NCBI RefSeq assembly: GCF_018327705.1
Contig: NZ_BNEM01000002.1
Location: 4,278,001 to 4,342,000 of the forward strand
Source: Catellatospora sp. TT07R-123
GTDB lineage: Bacteria > Actinomycetota > Actinomycetes > Mycobacteriales > Micromonosporaceae
Length of the DNA stretch: 64,000 nt
Reading direction: 5' to 3'
Shown: positions 15,382 to 24,455 of the stretch, piece after piece
How positions within the stretch are numbered: position 1 is the stretch's first letter
Layout of the letters: each line of letters starts with the position of its first letter
Program-made: the position numbers and the translations under genes
The notes under the pieces: model-generated
Database searches by the model: none
Told to the model about the DNA's origin: nothing
Seen by the model: only the letters and a program-made list of their open reading frames with translations

Positions 15382-15444
15382 GTGCAGTTTCGGGGAAAGT
15401 GGTGGAATTCGGCTCAAGATTCCAGCAGTTTCCCCGAAAGTGCT
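15381..15444. repeat. GTGCAGTTTCGGGGAAAGTG palindromic repeat, copy 1
   Basis: The left arm GTGCAGTTTCGGGGAAAGTG and the right arm ending CAGTTTCCCCGAAAGTGC enclose a short centre with GGAAT and ATTCC. It matches elements at 36384 and 58160 in size, arms and layout. It lies about 70 bp past the 3' end of the minus-strand Fic-like gene. Confidence 0.83.
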
Positions 15445-15514
15445 GCTTGCCCGACGTCGGCGCGGCACGGCGCGGCACGGGGCGGGGCGGGGCGGGGCGG
15501 GGCGGCGCGGGTCC

Positions 15515-16243
15515 TTAGAGGAGGGGGTCGGCGAGGGTGGGGAAGTCGGTGCAGGCCTGGGTTACGGCGGTGGTGTAGTGGCGGAGCCAGGAGCGCAGGC
15601 CGTCGGGGGTGCCGGTGGCGAATGCGTTCGCGGCGCCGATGTACTCGGGCTCGCGGTCCAGGTGCGCCGTCTCCACGGGGATCACGCCGCGCGGGTCGAA
15701 GCCGCTGCCGACCAGCGTGAGGCGGGCGGCGGCCCGTGCCACGACGCCGTTGACGCCGGGGAAGGCTTTCAGCGCCAGGAGTTCGCCGTGAACCACCGCG
15801 GCACGGATGAGCGGGTCGCCTGCCTCTGCTGCCACCAGTTCGAGCAGGGTGTCCAGGCGGGCGGCGGCCTCGGGCAGGGGTTTGCCCAGGTCGTGCTCGG
15901 GGAGCACGCCGGTGCCCGCGAGCAGGTGGAGGCGGGCGAGCACCTGGCGGGGCGACTTGTGCCAGCGTTCGTGCAGGGTGGGCAGTGCTTCGGCGACGCG
16001 TAGCGAACCCTGGAGGACCGCGTCCAGGACGGTGCCGCCGCGTACGGCGCTGAGGTCGTACCGGTGGCCCTCCAGCGCGGCGCTGGCGACCGCGCACCGC
16101 AGGCTGATCTCGGCGGCGACCGCCCCGCCCTGCCGCCGCAGCGCGCGGTGCCGGTACGCGCCATCCACCGCAGCGCGGGCACCGTTCACCGCAGATTCGA
16201 CGTCGGCCAGGTTCAGCAGCGGCGCCAGGGGGTCCATAGTCAT
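15515..16243 (-). CDS. Degenerate Fic/Fido-like protein (Rv3662c-like)
   Basis: A 242-residue protein. SAALEGHRYDLSAVRGG resembles the N-terminal S-x-I-E-G-N segment of Fic proteins. LKAFPGVNGVVAR aligns with the Fic core HPFxxGNGRxxR, with the catalytic His replaced by Lys and the GNGR changed to VNGV. AMP transfer therefore looks impossible, and the fold may serve binding. Position between the candidate Ms1 RNA and acs matches Rv3662c. It starts at ATG 16243, with a second Met two codons on. The conserved neighbourhood suggests an ancestral actinobacterial gene. Function is unknown. Confidence 0.8.
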   Translation of the reverse strand: MTMDPLAPLLNLADVESAVNGARAAVDGAYRHRALRRQGGAVAAEISLRCAVASAALEGHRYDLSAVRGGTVLDAVLQGSLRVAEALPTLHERWHKSPRQVLARLHLLAGTGVLPEHDLGKPLPEAAARLDTLLELVAAEAGDPLIRAAVVHGELLALKAFPGVNGVVARAAARLTLVGSGFDPRGVIPVETAHLDREPEYIGAANAFATGTPDGLRSWLRHYTTAVTQACTDFPTLADPLL

Positions 16244-16299
16244 GCCCGGAGACTAGCCGCCGGAACGAAAACGGCTTGTAGGCACTTCGCCCGAAATTG

Positions 16300-16312
16300 T
16301 TAGGGACCCTAA
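16300..16312. promoter_or_regulatory. Palindrome upstream of acs
   Basis: TTAGGG-A-CCCTAA is a perfect 13-base palindrome in the 151-bp divergent gap between the Fic-like gene and acs. It is AT-richer than its surroundings and well placed for an operator. The regulator is not identified. Confidence 0.4.
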
Positions 16313-16394
16313 CTGTAAAGCCGCGTCACGGCGACGTAACATCAGCCCGAGACCGACGTCACAGGCTAATTTGACACCCCAAGGAGGCGCGGCA

Positions 16395-18347
16395 GTGAGC
16401 GAGACCCTGGAGAACCTGCTGCATGAGTCGCGGCGGTTCGACCCGCCGGCGGAACTCGCGGCGCAGGCCAACGTCACCGCTGAGGCGTACGCGGAGGCCG
16501 ACGCCGACCGCCTCGCCTTCTGGGAGACCCAGGCCCGCCGCCTCGACTGGGCTCAGCCGTGGGACCAGGTGCTGGACTGGTCGAACCCGCCGTTCGCGAA
16601 GTGGTTCGTCGGCGGCAAGCTCAACATCGCGTACAACTGCCTGGACCGGCACCTGGCCAACGGCCTGGGCGACCGCGTCGCCATCCACTGGGAGGGCGAG
16701 CCGGGCGACACCCGCACCATCACGTACGCCGAGCTGCACGCCGAGGTGTGCCGGGCCGCCAACGCGCTGACCTCGCTGGGCGTGAACGCGGGCGACCGCG
16801 TCGCGATCTACATGCCGATGATCCCCGAGGCGGCCGTGGCCATGCTGGCCTGCGCCCGCGTCGGCGCCACCCACTCGGTGGTGTTCGGCGGCTTCAGCAA
16901 GGACGCGCTGGCCGGACGCATCCAGGACGCGAGCGCGAAGGTAGTCATCACCGCCGACGGCGGCTACCGCCGCGGCGCGCCGAGCGCGCTCAAGCCGACC
17001 GTCGACGAGTCCGTGGCCGAGTGCCCGACCGTCGAGAAGGTGCTGGTCGTGCGGCGCACCGGGCAGGACGTGGCGTGGGACGACAGCCGCGACCTGTGGT
17101 GGCACGACGTGGTGGGCACCGCGTCGGCCGAGCACGAGCCGCAGGCCTTCGACGCCGAGCACCCGCTGTTCATCCTGTACACGTCGGGCACCACCGCGCG
17201 GCCCAAGGGCATCCTGCACACCACCGGCGGCTACCTGACGCAGGCGTCGTACACCCACTCCGCGGTCTTCGACCTCAAGCCGGAGACCGACGTCTACTGG
17301 TGCACCGCTGACATCGGCTGGGTCACCGGCCACAGCTACATCGTGTACGGCCCGCTGTCCAACGGCGCCACCCAGGTGATGTACGAGGGCACCCCCGACA
17401 CCCCGCACCGCGGCCGGTTCTGGGAGATCGTCGAGAAGTACCGCGTCACGATCCTCTACACCGCGCCGACCGCGATCCGCACGTTCGCCAAGTGGGGCGA
17501 CGACATCCCGGCCCAGTTCGACCTGAGCTCGCTGCGCCTGCTCGGCTCGGTCGGCGAGCCGATCAACCCCGAGGCCTGGATGTGGTACCGCGAGCACATC
17601 GGCGGCAACCGGTGCCCGATCGTGGACACCTGGTGGCAGACCGAGACCGGCGCCATCATGATCTCGCCGCTGCCCGGCGTGACCAGCTGCAAGCCCGGTT
17701 CGGCGATGGGCCCGCTGCCCGGCATCAAGGCCGAGGTCGTGGCCGACGACGGCTCGATCGTGGGCAACGGCGGCGGCGGCTACCTGGCGCTGACCGGCCC
17801 GTGGCCGTCGATGCTGCGCACCATCTGGGGTGACGACAAGCGGTTCATCGAGACGTACTGGTCGCGCTTCGCCGAGCAGGGCTTCTACTTCGCCGGCGAC
17901 GGCGCCAAGCGCGACGAGGACGGCGCGATCTGGCTGCTGGGCCGGGTCGACGACGTGATGCTCGTGTCGGGCCACAACATCTCCACCACCGAGGTGGAGT
18001 CGGCGCTGGTCGCGCACCCGGCGGTGGCCGAGGCCGCGGTCGTCGGCGCCACCGACCCGACCACCGGCCAGGCCATCGTGGCGTTCGTGATCCTGCGCGG
18101 CGGTGCCGAGGCCGAGGTGGCGGAGCTGCGCGAGCACGTCTCCAAGACGCTCGGCCCGATCTGCAAGCCGCGCCAGATCATGCTGGTCACCGAGCTGCCC
18201 AAGACCCGGTCCGGCAAGATCATGCGGCGCCTGCTGCGCGACGTGGCGGAGAAGCGGTCGCTGGGCGACGTCACCACGCTGCAGGACTCGGCGGTCATGA
18301 ACCTCATCGCCGCCGGAATGAACTCCGGTTCCTCGAACGAGGACTGA
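16395..18347 (+). CDS. acs: Acetyl-CoA synthetase (AMP-forming)
   Basis: A 650-residue ANL-superfamily enzyme that converts acetate, ATP and CoA to acetyl-CoA, AMP and PPi in the cytoplasm. The phosphate-binding motif is [11 protein letters not shown] at about 262-272. The adenine motif is DTWWQTETG at about 411-419, whose Trp limits the pocket to acetate or propionate. The hinge Asp is in GRVDDVM. The C-terminal [11 protein letters not shown] carries the catalytic Lys that is regulated by acetylation in this family. It starts at GTG 16395 behind AAGGAGG. The locus position matches Rv3667. A hairpin terminator follows at 18371. The PPi it makes could be used by the membrane pyrophosphatase at 1714-4062 (inference). 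Confidence 0.96.
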   Translation: MSETLENLLHESRRFDPPAELAAQANVTAEAYAEADADRLAFWETQARRLDWAQPWDQVLDWSNPPFAKWFVGGKLNIAYNCLDRHLANGLGDRVAIHWEGEPGDTRTITYAELHAEVCRAANALTSLGVNAGDRVAIYMPMIPEAAVAMLACARVGATHSVVFGGFSKDALAGRIQDASAKVVITADGGYRRGAPSALKPTVDESVAECPTVEKVLVVRRTGQDVAWDDSRDLWWHDVVGTASAEHEPQAFDAEHPLFILYTSGTTARPKGILHTTGGYLTQASYTHSAVFDLKPETDVYWCTADIGWVTGHSYIVYGPLSNGATQVMYEGTPDTPHRGRFWEIVEKYRVTILYTAPTAIRTFAKWGDDIPAQFDLSSLRLLGSVGEPINPEAWMWYREHIGGNRCPIVDTWWQTETGAIMISPLPGVTSCKPGSAMGPLPGIKAEVVADDGSIVGNGGGGYLALTGPWPSMLRTIWGDDKRFIETYWSRFAEQGFYFAGDGAKRDEDGAIWLLGRVDDVMLVSGHNISTTEVESALVAHPAVAEAAVVGATDPTTGQAIVAFVILRGGAEAEVAELREHVSKTLGPICKPRQIMLVTELPKTRSGKIMRRLLRDVAEKRSLGDVTTLQDSAVMNLIAAGMNSGSSNED

Positions 18348-18370
18348 CCAGCGTACAAGGACTTACACGC

Positions 18371-18404
18371 GAAGCGGGGGCGGCCCAGGGGCTGCCCCCG
18401 CTTC
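18371..18404. terminator. Bidirectional terminator between acs and the small membrane gene
   Basis: The 11-bp stem GAAGCGGGGGC pairs with GCCCCCGCTTC, followed by GTCGTT. It lies exactly between the convergent ends 18347 and 18410. Confidence 0.75.
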
Positions 18405-18409
18405 GTCGT

Positions 18410-18829
18410 TCAGGCGGTGCGGGGGCGATCCGTCCAGCGGCGCAGGCCGAACCCGGCCAGCGCGAACAGCATCGCCCCGAACAGCACGAACGGGCTCAGC
18501 ATCATCGTGCCCAGCATCCACAGGTCCGCGCCCATGGACTCGTAGCGGAACTCGCCCAGGAATGCGTAGAGAACCAGCGGCGGCAGGCTGATCGCCACGG
18601 CCGTCCAGGCGGCGCCTCCCAGCGTTCGCAGCCACCACCCGCCTGCCACGGCGAGGACGGCGAGCACGAAAGGCAGGGCGATCTCGCCCCAGGTGGTCAG
18701 GTAGTGGTAGTTCACCGAACCCGGCTCCACCGGAACAAGTTCGTGCCGGAACGGCAGGCAGACCACCCCGGCGATGAGAGCGGCCACTGCCAGCGTCACG
18801 ATCCGGACAGCCTTGGCCGAGTTCCGCAT
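18410..18829 (-). CDS. Small membrane protein, four helices
   Basis: A 139-residue protein with four hydrophobic segments, at about 8-26, 48-70, 73-90 and 105-128, separated by short loops. There is no motif I recognise. The start is taken as ATG 18829 (MRNSAK), seven nt after AAAGGAGA; ATG 18835 would leave almost no spacing. It is alone on its strand. Function is unknown. Confidence 0.7.
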   Translation of the reverse strand: MRNSAKAVRIVTLAVAALIAGVVCLPFRHELVPVEPGSVNYHYLTTWGEIALPFVLAVLAVAGGWWLRTLGGAAWTAVAISLPPLVLYAFLGEFRYESMGADLWMLGTMMLSPFVLFGAMLFALAGFGLRRWTDRPRTA

Positions 18830-18921
18830 CGACATTCTCCTTTCGTCGTGACCGTGGCGGCCGGATCATCCCCGGCCGCCACGGTCGACCCGCCTTCAGT
18901 CAAGGCAGGTCAGTCGGTCGA

Positions 18922-19113
18922 TCAACGGAAGTGGCTTGCTCCGCCGTTGCGGACGGCCGTGTAGTACGTCAGCGCCCAGCTGCGGCAGTGCGTCCGGAGC
19001 CCGATGATCTTTCCATCGCAGATGATGCCCATGTCCGACCGGAACTTGTTGTCGATCTGGCCCCGGTTGTACTCGGTGTTCCACTTGAACCGCACGTAGT
19101 CAGGCTGTAGCAA
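18922..19113 (-). pseudogene. Short coding remnant or small Cys-containing protein
   Basis: The frame reads a plausible globular tail (DYVRFKWNTEYNRGQID... RTHCRSWALTYYTAVRNGG) of about 60 residues with two Cys. It has lower GC3 than the neighbours. The possible starts, TTG 19113 or GTG 19095, lack a good ribosome site. A strong hairpin at 19151-19185 lies directly upstream, and no open frame with coding character extends through it. It looks like the 3' end of a truncated gene; a genuine small exported peptide cannot be excluded. Confidence 0.35.
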
Positions 19114-19150
19114 TTTATCAAGGGCAACGGCGCCAACAGGTTTGTGAAGT

Positions 19151-19185
19151 GCCGGAAGGGGCTCCCCCGTGGAGCCCCTTCCGGC
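19151..19185. terminator. Strong 15-bp hairpin upstream of the LuxR-type gene
   Basis: GCCGGAAGGGGCTCC pairs perfectly with GGAGCCCCTTCCGGC around CCCGT. There is no clear T-run. It may insulate the regulator gene at 19356 or mark the junction that truncated the neighbouring fragment. Confidence 0.6.
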
Positions 19186-19355
19186 AGGATCGCCGGGATG
19201 TTGCTGCTGTGGAGATGTTCGTGGAGGGGCGCCTCCGGCCGCCAGGTTTCGGCCCGCCGTTGCGGGATCCCGCAATCTCCCGGTCTCAGTTCGATCACGA
19301 CGGCAGACGCCCGGCCATACCCGGTGATTTCCTTCTGCCGTCAAGGAGGTCGAAC

Positions 19356-20420
19356 ATGACGTCGCAGAGCATCCCCGCGGGGGCCGCGGTGCCGCTGCTG
19401 ACCAGGTGGGGGCTGACCCCGGACGCGGACCTGGTGTTCCGCACCCTGGCCACCTGCGGCCCAGACACCGCAGCAGGCCTCGCCCGGTCACTGGGCATGT
19501 CTCGCAGACGCGTCGACGACGCGCTGGAGGACCTGTACGGCGCCGAGTCCGTCGCACCGGCGGGGCGGCGGACTGGGCCGCGCGAGGAGGCGGTGTGGCG
19601 CGCCGGATCGACTGACAGCGTCGTCCAGCGGTTGCGCCGCCGCCAGCACCGAGCCGCAGTCCAGCCACAGGTGCGCTGCTCGGTCCCGCGAGCCGACGCG
19701 GTCGGTCTGAGCCCCGACATCCGACACCTCACCAGCCGAGACAAGGCCCGCAAGCGGCTGGTGGTCCTGTTCTCGCACGCGCGGCATGAGGTGCTCACCC
19801 TCAACCCGGAACAGGCGTTCGAGGTCGCGTCCATGCGGGGCGGGGCAACGGCTGGCCGGCATCTCGGCGAACGCGGTGTGCCGACCCGGATCATCGGCGT
19901 TCAGGCTGCGGACCCTCACCGGCTGGTTCCTTACGGCGGCCTGTCGTCCAGACCGTGGGCGAGCTACCGGGTGCGGTCGGACGTGCCTATGAAACTGATC
20001 GTCATCGACCGCCGCGTCGCGCTGTTCCCGGTCGACCCGCACAACTACGAACGGGGCTACCTCGAAGTCGCCCAGACCGCGTTGGTCGCATCGCTGGTGG
20101 AGACGTTCGAACGATGCTGGTCCGCTGCTCAGTCTCCCCAGGAGGTTCCCATGCCCGTGTTCCCGCTCACGCCGCGGGAGGAGGCGCTCGTCAGCCTGCT
20201 GGTGCAGGGGCTGACCGACGCCGGTGCGGCACAGCAGTTGCAGATCAGCGAGCGGACCGTCTCCAATCTGCTGCGCAACCTCATGGACCGGCTCGGCGTG
20301 GAGAACCGGTTCCAACTCGGCGTCGCACTCGGCTCGTTGCGCGTTGCGCAGTATCCGATCGGCCGTACCGACCTCTCCGCGAGCCGGTCCCATGAAGATC
20401 ACGAAAGAGAGCGAACCTGA
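19356..20420 (+). CDS. LuxR-family regulator with TrmB-like N-terminal domain
   Basis: A 354-residue transcription factor. The N-terminal 70 residues form a winged-helix segment (TAAGLARSLGMSRRRVDDALEDLYG), as in TrmB-type sensors. The middle 100-260 is a phospholipase-D-like/TrmB effector region (VPMKLIVIDRRVALFPVD). The C-terminus (about 275-335) is a LuxR helix-turn-helix: LTPREEALVSLLVQGLTD with ISERTVSNLLRNL. It starts at ATG 19356 behind AAGGAGGT. In Streptomyces and relatives such proteins often control secreted products; here the nearest candidates are the fragment at 18922 and the M6 protease at 20797, but no link is proven. Confidence 0.85.
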   Translation: MTSQSIPAGAAVPLLTRWGLTPDADLVFRTLATCGPDTAAGLARSLGMSRRRVDDALEDLYGAESVAPAGRRTGPREEAVWRAGSTDSVVQRLRRRQHRAAVQPQVRCSVPRADAVGLSPDIRHLTSRDKARKRLVVLFSHARHEVLTLNPEQAFEVASMRGGATAGRHLGERGVPTRIIGVQAADPHRLVPYGGLSSRPWASYRVRSDVPMKLIVIDRRVALFPVDPHNYERGYLEVAQTALVASLVETFERCWSAAQSPQEVPMPVFPLTPREEALVSLLVQGLTDAGAAQQLQISERTVSNLLRNLMDRLGVENRFQLGVALGSLRVAQYPIGRTDLSASRSHEDHERERT

Positions 20421-20748
20421 TACTCCGGTAACTAGCTGTCAATGGCATGTTGCTGCCAGTCGAACCTCATGACATCGAGCCATCCCGGTGGTTCAGTGTC
20501 TGTGCTCGGGTTGACGAGCGAATGGCATTCCGTTCCGGTCACGACGACGCCCTGAGCTGACCGATGCTCGGCGTGCAGCTCGTCTTTGAGCACCGCGACG
20601 GCGTGGCCGCCTCGCGCGAGGTCTTCGAAGAGGCGGTGCGGTGTGCGGGCGACTTCCCGGTGTCCGCCTCGCCGCGTGCCACCGGTGGCCTCCGCCGCTC
20701 GGACAGCCGTCGCAGAACGGCGGCTGGAGCTGACGGGTCGGAACATGG
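20421..20748. other. Gap without a convincing gene
   Basis: This stretch between the LuxR-type gene and the protease terminator has open frames on both strands. On the minus strand, 20432-20746 reads a plausible tail (PPGWLDVMRFDWQQHAIDS) with weak GC3. It could be a decayed gene. I found no start, motif or neighbour that supports it. Confidence 0.3.
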
Positions 20749-20784
20749 CAGAAGGGGCCCGCCCCGGAGGGCAGGCCCCTTCTG
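20749..20784 (-). terminator. Terminator of the M6 protease gene
   Basis: CAGAAGGGGCC pairs with GGCCCCTTCTG around a GC-rich loop, 12 bp past the protease stop codon. The AGAAGGGGCC core resembles the GAAGGGC repeats at 5802 and 63549. Confidence 0.65.
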
Positions 20785-20796
20785 TTACCTACTTAC

Positions 20797-23088
20797 TCAG
20801 TTCTTGACCTGGAGCAGGACCACCGGCAGCGAGCCGGGGATCTCGAGCCACATCGTGATCTTCACGCCGTCACCGGCGACCTTGGCCGAGTTCCACGGGT
20901 TCGCAGCCGACCAGTAACGGTTCGGGTCCGAGTCGTCGAACGTCGGGATGCCGGGCCGCGACGGAATGTTGAGCGTCATGTCGCCGCGGTGGAGCGTGAC
21001 GGCGTCAGTGCTCTGCAGACCGAAGGTCGCGTCGAACGGCTGGCGCCGGTTGCCCAGCAGGCTGCCGTCCGAGAACGTCAGCGGCGCCGGGCGGGCGTCG
21101 ATCGGCAGCGCCAGACCGTGACCGGCCTGGTCGTCCGCCGAGGTGTTGTTGTCGCCGTACGCGTAGTTCACGTACCACACCAGCAGGCCGTCCTGGTACG
21201 GGAACTTCTCCACCCAGTCCGGCTTCGAGCCGCCGACGAAGTTGTACGGACCGGTCTTCAGGTTCTTGTCGTAGCCGGTGTAGGACCGGTACTCCGCGAG
21301 GTAGAAGTGGTCCGCGGTGCGGGTGCTGGTACCGGTGAAGCGGGTGAACCCGCCGGCGGTCCAGGCGCCCACGCCAGCCTCGACGTCGTCGGAGAAAGCG
21401 CCGACGCCATCGGTGGTGAGGGTGATGTTGTCCAGGAACGGACCCGAGTAGTGCACGCCGCCGTCGGTCTGGTAGCGGAACCGGAACTTGACGGTCTGGC
21501 CGAGGTACGCGGACAGGTCGTACGAACGCCCCACCCACGCCCCAGCCGAGCTGCCGTCCAGGCCCTCGGTGACATCCACGCTGCCGTCGGTGCGGCCGCC
21601 GACGTTCGTCCAGCTGGCCCCGCCGTTGGTGCTGACCTCACCGTAGAGGTAGTCGAAACCCTCTTCGATGTCGTACATCACCTTGGTGCTGAGCGACGCC
21701 GAGGTGGCGCCGGTCAGGTCGATGGTCCGCTCGAGGGTGTTGTTCAGGTCGTCAGCCGACCCGCCCCACCACTCGTACGAGCCGGAGAACGGCGTGTTCC
21801 AGTTGGTGGTCAGGGTCTGCTGCGGCAGCGGCACGAGAACCGCCTGCGGCAGGCCCTTCGGGGTCGCCGCCGAGCCCAGCGAGACCATCTTGGTCTTGCC
21901 GTTCTCGACCGTGGTGTAGTCCAGCCAGCCCAGGAAGAGCTTCTCGTACGGCCCCATGTAGACCGGCGAGGTGCCGATCTCCGTGGTGCTGTGGCTCATC
22001 CAGGAACCGCCCGACATCAGCGTCCAGAACGCGGTGCTGTTGTCGCCACCGGCGGTGTCGTACAGGTCCGGCAGACCGAGGTCGTGGCCGAACTCGTGCG
22101 CGAACACGCCGAGACCACCGTTCTCGGGCTGGATGGTGTAGTCACCGATCCAGATGCCCGTGGTGCCGATCTGGGTGCCGCCCAGCAGCGCCCCCGTCGG
22201 ACCGGTCGAGCCGGCGCCGTTGGAGTACGCGTACCAGCGGTGCGACCAGATGGCGTCGGCGCCCTGGGCGCCGCCACCGGCCTCCTCGCCCTCTCCAGCG
22301 TGCACAGCCTGGAAGTGGTCGATGTAGCCGTCCGGCTCGTTGAAGTTGCCGTCACCGTCCGCGTCGTACCGGTCGTACACGTCGAACTGCTTGAGGTAGT
22401 CCGCGACCTCGGCCGGGGTCTTACCCGCCGCGATCTGCGCGTTGTACCACGCGTTCGCCGTGTCCCGGATGAACGGCCAGTAGGTGCTCGTCTGGCTGAA
22501 GTTGTTGCTGCCGTAACGAGCCTCGTTGTACGGCACCTGCACCCAGTCGGACACTGAGGCCTTGGTGGTGTACTTGGCACCCGACTGCTGGTAGTAGAAG
22601 TCAGCCACGGACTCCGTCGACCCGTTGTAGACCTGGTCGAAGTGAGCCTGGTTGAAGTCCGACTTCCAGTTCGTCGAGTTGTCCTGCGTGCGGTCCGGCT
22701 CCGGGATCTCGTTCTTCTGCGGACCAGGGGTGCCGCCGATCACGGGGTGAGTCGTGTCGCTGAACTGCGAGAGCACCACGAAGATGGGGTCGACCTTGTC
22801 GGCCTTCTTCTTGAGCTCGGCCCAGCGGTTGCCACCCACGCGAACGACCTGGGAACCGTTGCGCTCGATAGCCTTCGCCTTGCCCGAGATGACCGCGGCG
22901 ATGGCCTGCTCGGTCAGGTCGGTCTTCGACTCGGCCAGCGGGTTCGGCAGGTTGTCGGCCTGATGTGCGTACGACGGTTCCTGCGGATTGACCGGCTTCG
23001 GCGCGCCGTCTGCGGGGGCACCCGTCAGACTGGCAGCGACCAACGCGGCGGTGATCCCGACTGCGCTGCCAATTTTGCGGATTCGCAA
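20797..23088 (-). CDS. Secreted M6 family metalloprotease (immune inhibitor A-like)
   Basis: A 763-residue zinc protease. From TTG 23088 it begins with a basic n-region (RIRK) and a hydrophobic stretch to about residue 27, a Sec signal peptide; GGGAGGGAGGA lies just upstream. The zinc site is HEFGHDLGLPDLYD at about 331-344, matching HExxHxxGxxDxxD. Further on, the TLMSGGSW region supplies the Met-turn-like loop. The C-terminal half contains immunoglobulin/VEG-like beta domains, as in InhA. There is an acidic Ca-binding-like loop, DADGDGNFNEPDG. It is probably exported and activated by pro-segment removal. It stands alone with its own terminator. Confidence 0.93.
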   Translation of the reverse strand: MRIRKIGSAVGITAALVAASLTGAPADGAPKPVNPQEPSYAHQADNLPNPLAESKTDLTEQAIAAVISGKAKAIERNGSQVVRVGGNRWAELKKKADKVDPIFVVLSQFSDTTHPVIGGTPGPQKNEIPEPDRTQDNSTNWKSDFNQAHFDQVYNGSTESVADFYYQQSGAKYTTKASVSDWVQVPYNEARYGSNNFSQTSTYWPFIRDTANAWYNAQIAAGKTPAEVADYLKQFDVYDRYDADGDGNFNEPDGYIDHFQAVHAGEGEEAGGGAQGADAIWSHRWYAYSNGAGSTGPTGALLGGTQIGTTGIWIGDYTIQPENGGLGVFAHEFGHDLGLPDLYDTAGGDNSTAFWTLMSGGSWMSHSTTEIGTSPVYMGPYEKLFLGWLDYTTVENGKTKMVSLGSAATPKGLPQAVLVPLPQQTLTTNWNTPFSGSYEWWGGSADDLNNTLERTIDLTGATSASLSTKVMYDIEEGFDYLYGEVSTNGGASWTNVGGRTDGSVDVTEGLDGSSAGAWVGRSYDLSAYLGQTVKFRFRYQTDGGVHYSGPFLDNITLTTDGVGAFSDDVEAGVGAWTAGGFTRFTGTSTRTADHFYLAEYRSYTGYDKNLKTGPYNFVGGSKPDWVEKFPYQDGLLVWYVNYAYGDNNTSADDQAGHGLALPIDARPAPLTFSDGSLLGNRRQPFDATFGLQSTDAVTLHRGDMTLNIPSRPGIPTFDDSDPNRYWSAANPWNSAKVAGDGVKITMWLEIPGSLPVVLLQVKN

Positions 23089-23232
23089 AGGGTCCTCCCT
23101 CCCTTTGACGGAGACGACGCGGTCAGCACGGCATGGTTGGTCGGCCTGGCCGTGTCGTCGATTATGAAAGCAGCCTTGCATAACTGACCGTCGCTGTCAT
23201 CAGTTGGAACGTTCTCAGATTTTTAACCGTCC

Positions 23233-24345
23233 CTATTGGATGGTGAATCTCATACCTTCCCGACCGATACAGGGCGGCCCGGGAATCAGCTGCATAGATC
23301 GGGCATCTAGGTCGAGGAAAACAGTCCAAATCGTCTCAGAGCGATCGGCCTCTTCGTCGCGCGGATCGACATGGCGGCAAAGTGACACCGGGTAGCTGTG
23401 GTGGTCGCGCAGTACGCCGAGGATGTCCTCGGGCCGCAGCCGATCCCCCGCAGCCGCCAGCTGCCGCCGCGCCCGCGCCGAGCGGAACAGCGACGAACCG
23501 CCCCAGTCCTTGACGGTGTCGTACACCGGCAGCGGCGTCTCGAAGTGGTTGGCGTGCGTGAGCAGGCCGTCGACCGGATGGAGCCAGCCCGCCTCGCCCG
23601 GAGCCAGCTCCAGGTCGATGATTTCACCGCCGGACGGATGGGCCTGTCCGATGAGGAGATTGATGGATGCCGAGCGTGGTGCGCGCACCGCGTTGCGGGT
23701 GGCCCAGGACAGCGAGTCGGCCTCCAGCACCGAGCGCAGCAGCACGTGGTACGGCAATCCACCGGGCCGCCCGTCGCGGTCGCATCCCAGCAGGTTGACG
23801 CAGACCCCCAGACCCGCGCCGTTGAGGCCGGCCTTGGCCAGCATGCCCGCCTCGGTCAGCGCGGCCACCACGTGCCCCCGCTCGTCGCGGGTGACCAGCA
23901 GCAGGTTGCCGTCGCGGTGGTCCGGGTGCCAGTCCCAGTTCTGCGCCAGCACCGTGTGGCCGTCGGCGGTGCGCGAGTCCAGCACCCCGATGCTGGTGCA
24001 CTCGCCGAGCTCCGCCCCCGCGCCGCCGGGCGCGCCGCAGGACGGGTCGCCGTAGAGCAGCTCCGACCGGGCGTTGACGGCGTAGATCAGCTCCGGCGCC
24101 AGCCCGGCCGCGCCGGCGGTCGCGTCGAGCATCCGCGCCAGCCGGGGGGCCAGCGCCCGGGTGGTGTCGCGGAAGGCGGCGCCCCGGGTCAGCACGGTCT
24201 GCCGGTCCAGCCCGGCGGACCGGGAGAAGCGGGCCAGGTAGGTGGCGACGTTGGCCTGGATCAGGTCGGTGGCGGCGGCGCCGTACGCCTCGCCCATCTG
24301 CTCGGGGGTGCCGCTCACGTCGACGACACGCAGGGGGGTGGTCAT
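23233..24345 (-). CDS. C45 family peptidase / acyl-transferase-like Ntn hydrolase
   Basis: A 370-residue protein of the acyl-CoA:6-aminopenicillanate acyltransferase (AAT/C45) family. In these enzymes, autocleavage exposes a catalytic Cys. Here Cys116 in GECTSIGV fits the nucleophile, followed by the conserved AQNWDWHPD segment. There is no signal peptide, so it is cytoplasmic unless exported otherwise. It starts at ATG 24345. Substrate is unknown; bacterial members act on amides such as N-acyl amino acids or beta-lactam side chains. No biosynthetic cluster is visible here. It is divergent from nhaA with a 110-bp gap. Confidence 0.88.
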   Translation of the reverse strand: MTTPLRVVDVSGTPEQMGEAYGAAATDLIQANVATYLARFSRSAGLDRQTVLTRGAAFRDTTRALAPRLARMLDATAGAAGLAPELIYAVNARSELLYGDPSCGAPGGAGAELGECTSIGVLDSRTADGHTVLAQNWDWHPDHRDGNLLLVTRDERGHVVAALTEAGMLAKAGLNGAGLGVCVNLLGCDRDGRPGGLPYHVLLRSVLEADSLSWATRNAVRAPRSASINLLIGQAHPSGGEIIDLELAPGEAGWLHPVDGLLTHANHFETPLPVYDTVKDWGGSSLFRSARARRQLAAAGDRLRPEDILGVLRDHHSYPVSLCRHVDPRDEEADRSETIWTVFLDLDARSMQLIPGPPCIGREGMRFTIQ

Positions 24346-24455
24346 GACCGGGAACTCTGCCCCACCCCGCCGCGGGCGCGCCAGGGGTTATGGCCGCCCC
24401 GGCCAGTTGTGCCAGGCGCCCGAAATCTGCTGGTCCGAACCGTAGGATCCGAATC

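Noticed and set aside
15056-16003. 315-codon plus-strand frame over the repeats
   Set aside because: It spans the palindromes and tandem array and is antisense to the Fic-like gene; translation is repetitive (VGAASFAWVRL-like).
20749-20784. A member of the GAAGGGC palindromic repeat family
   Set aside because: It shares only the AGAAGGGGCC core and is adequately explained as the protease terminator.
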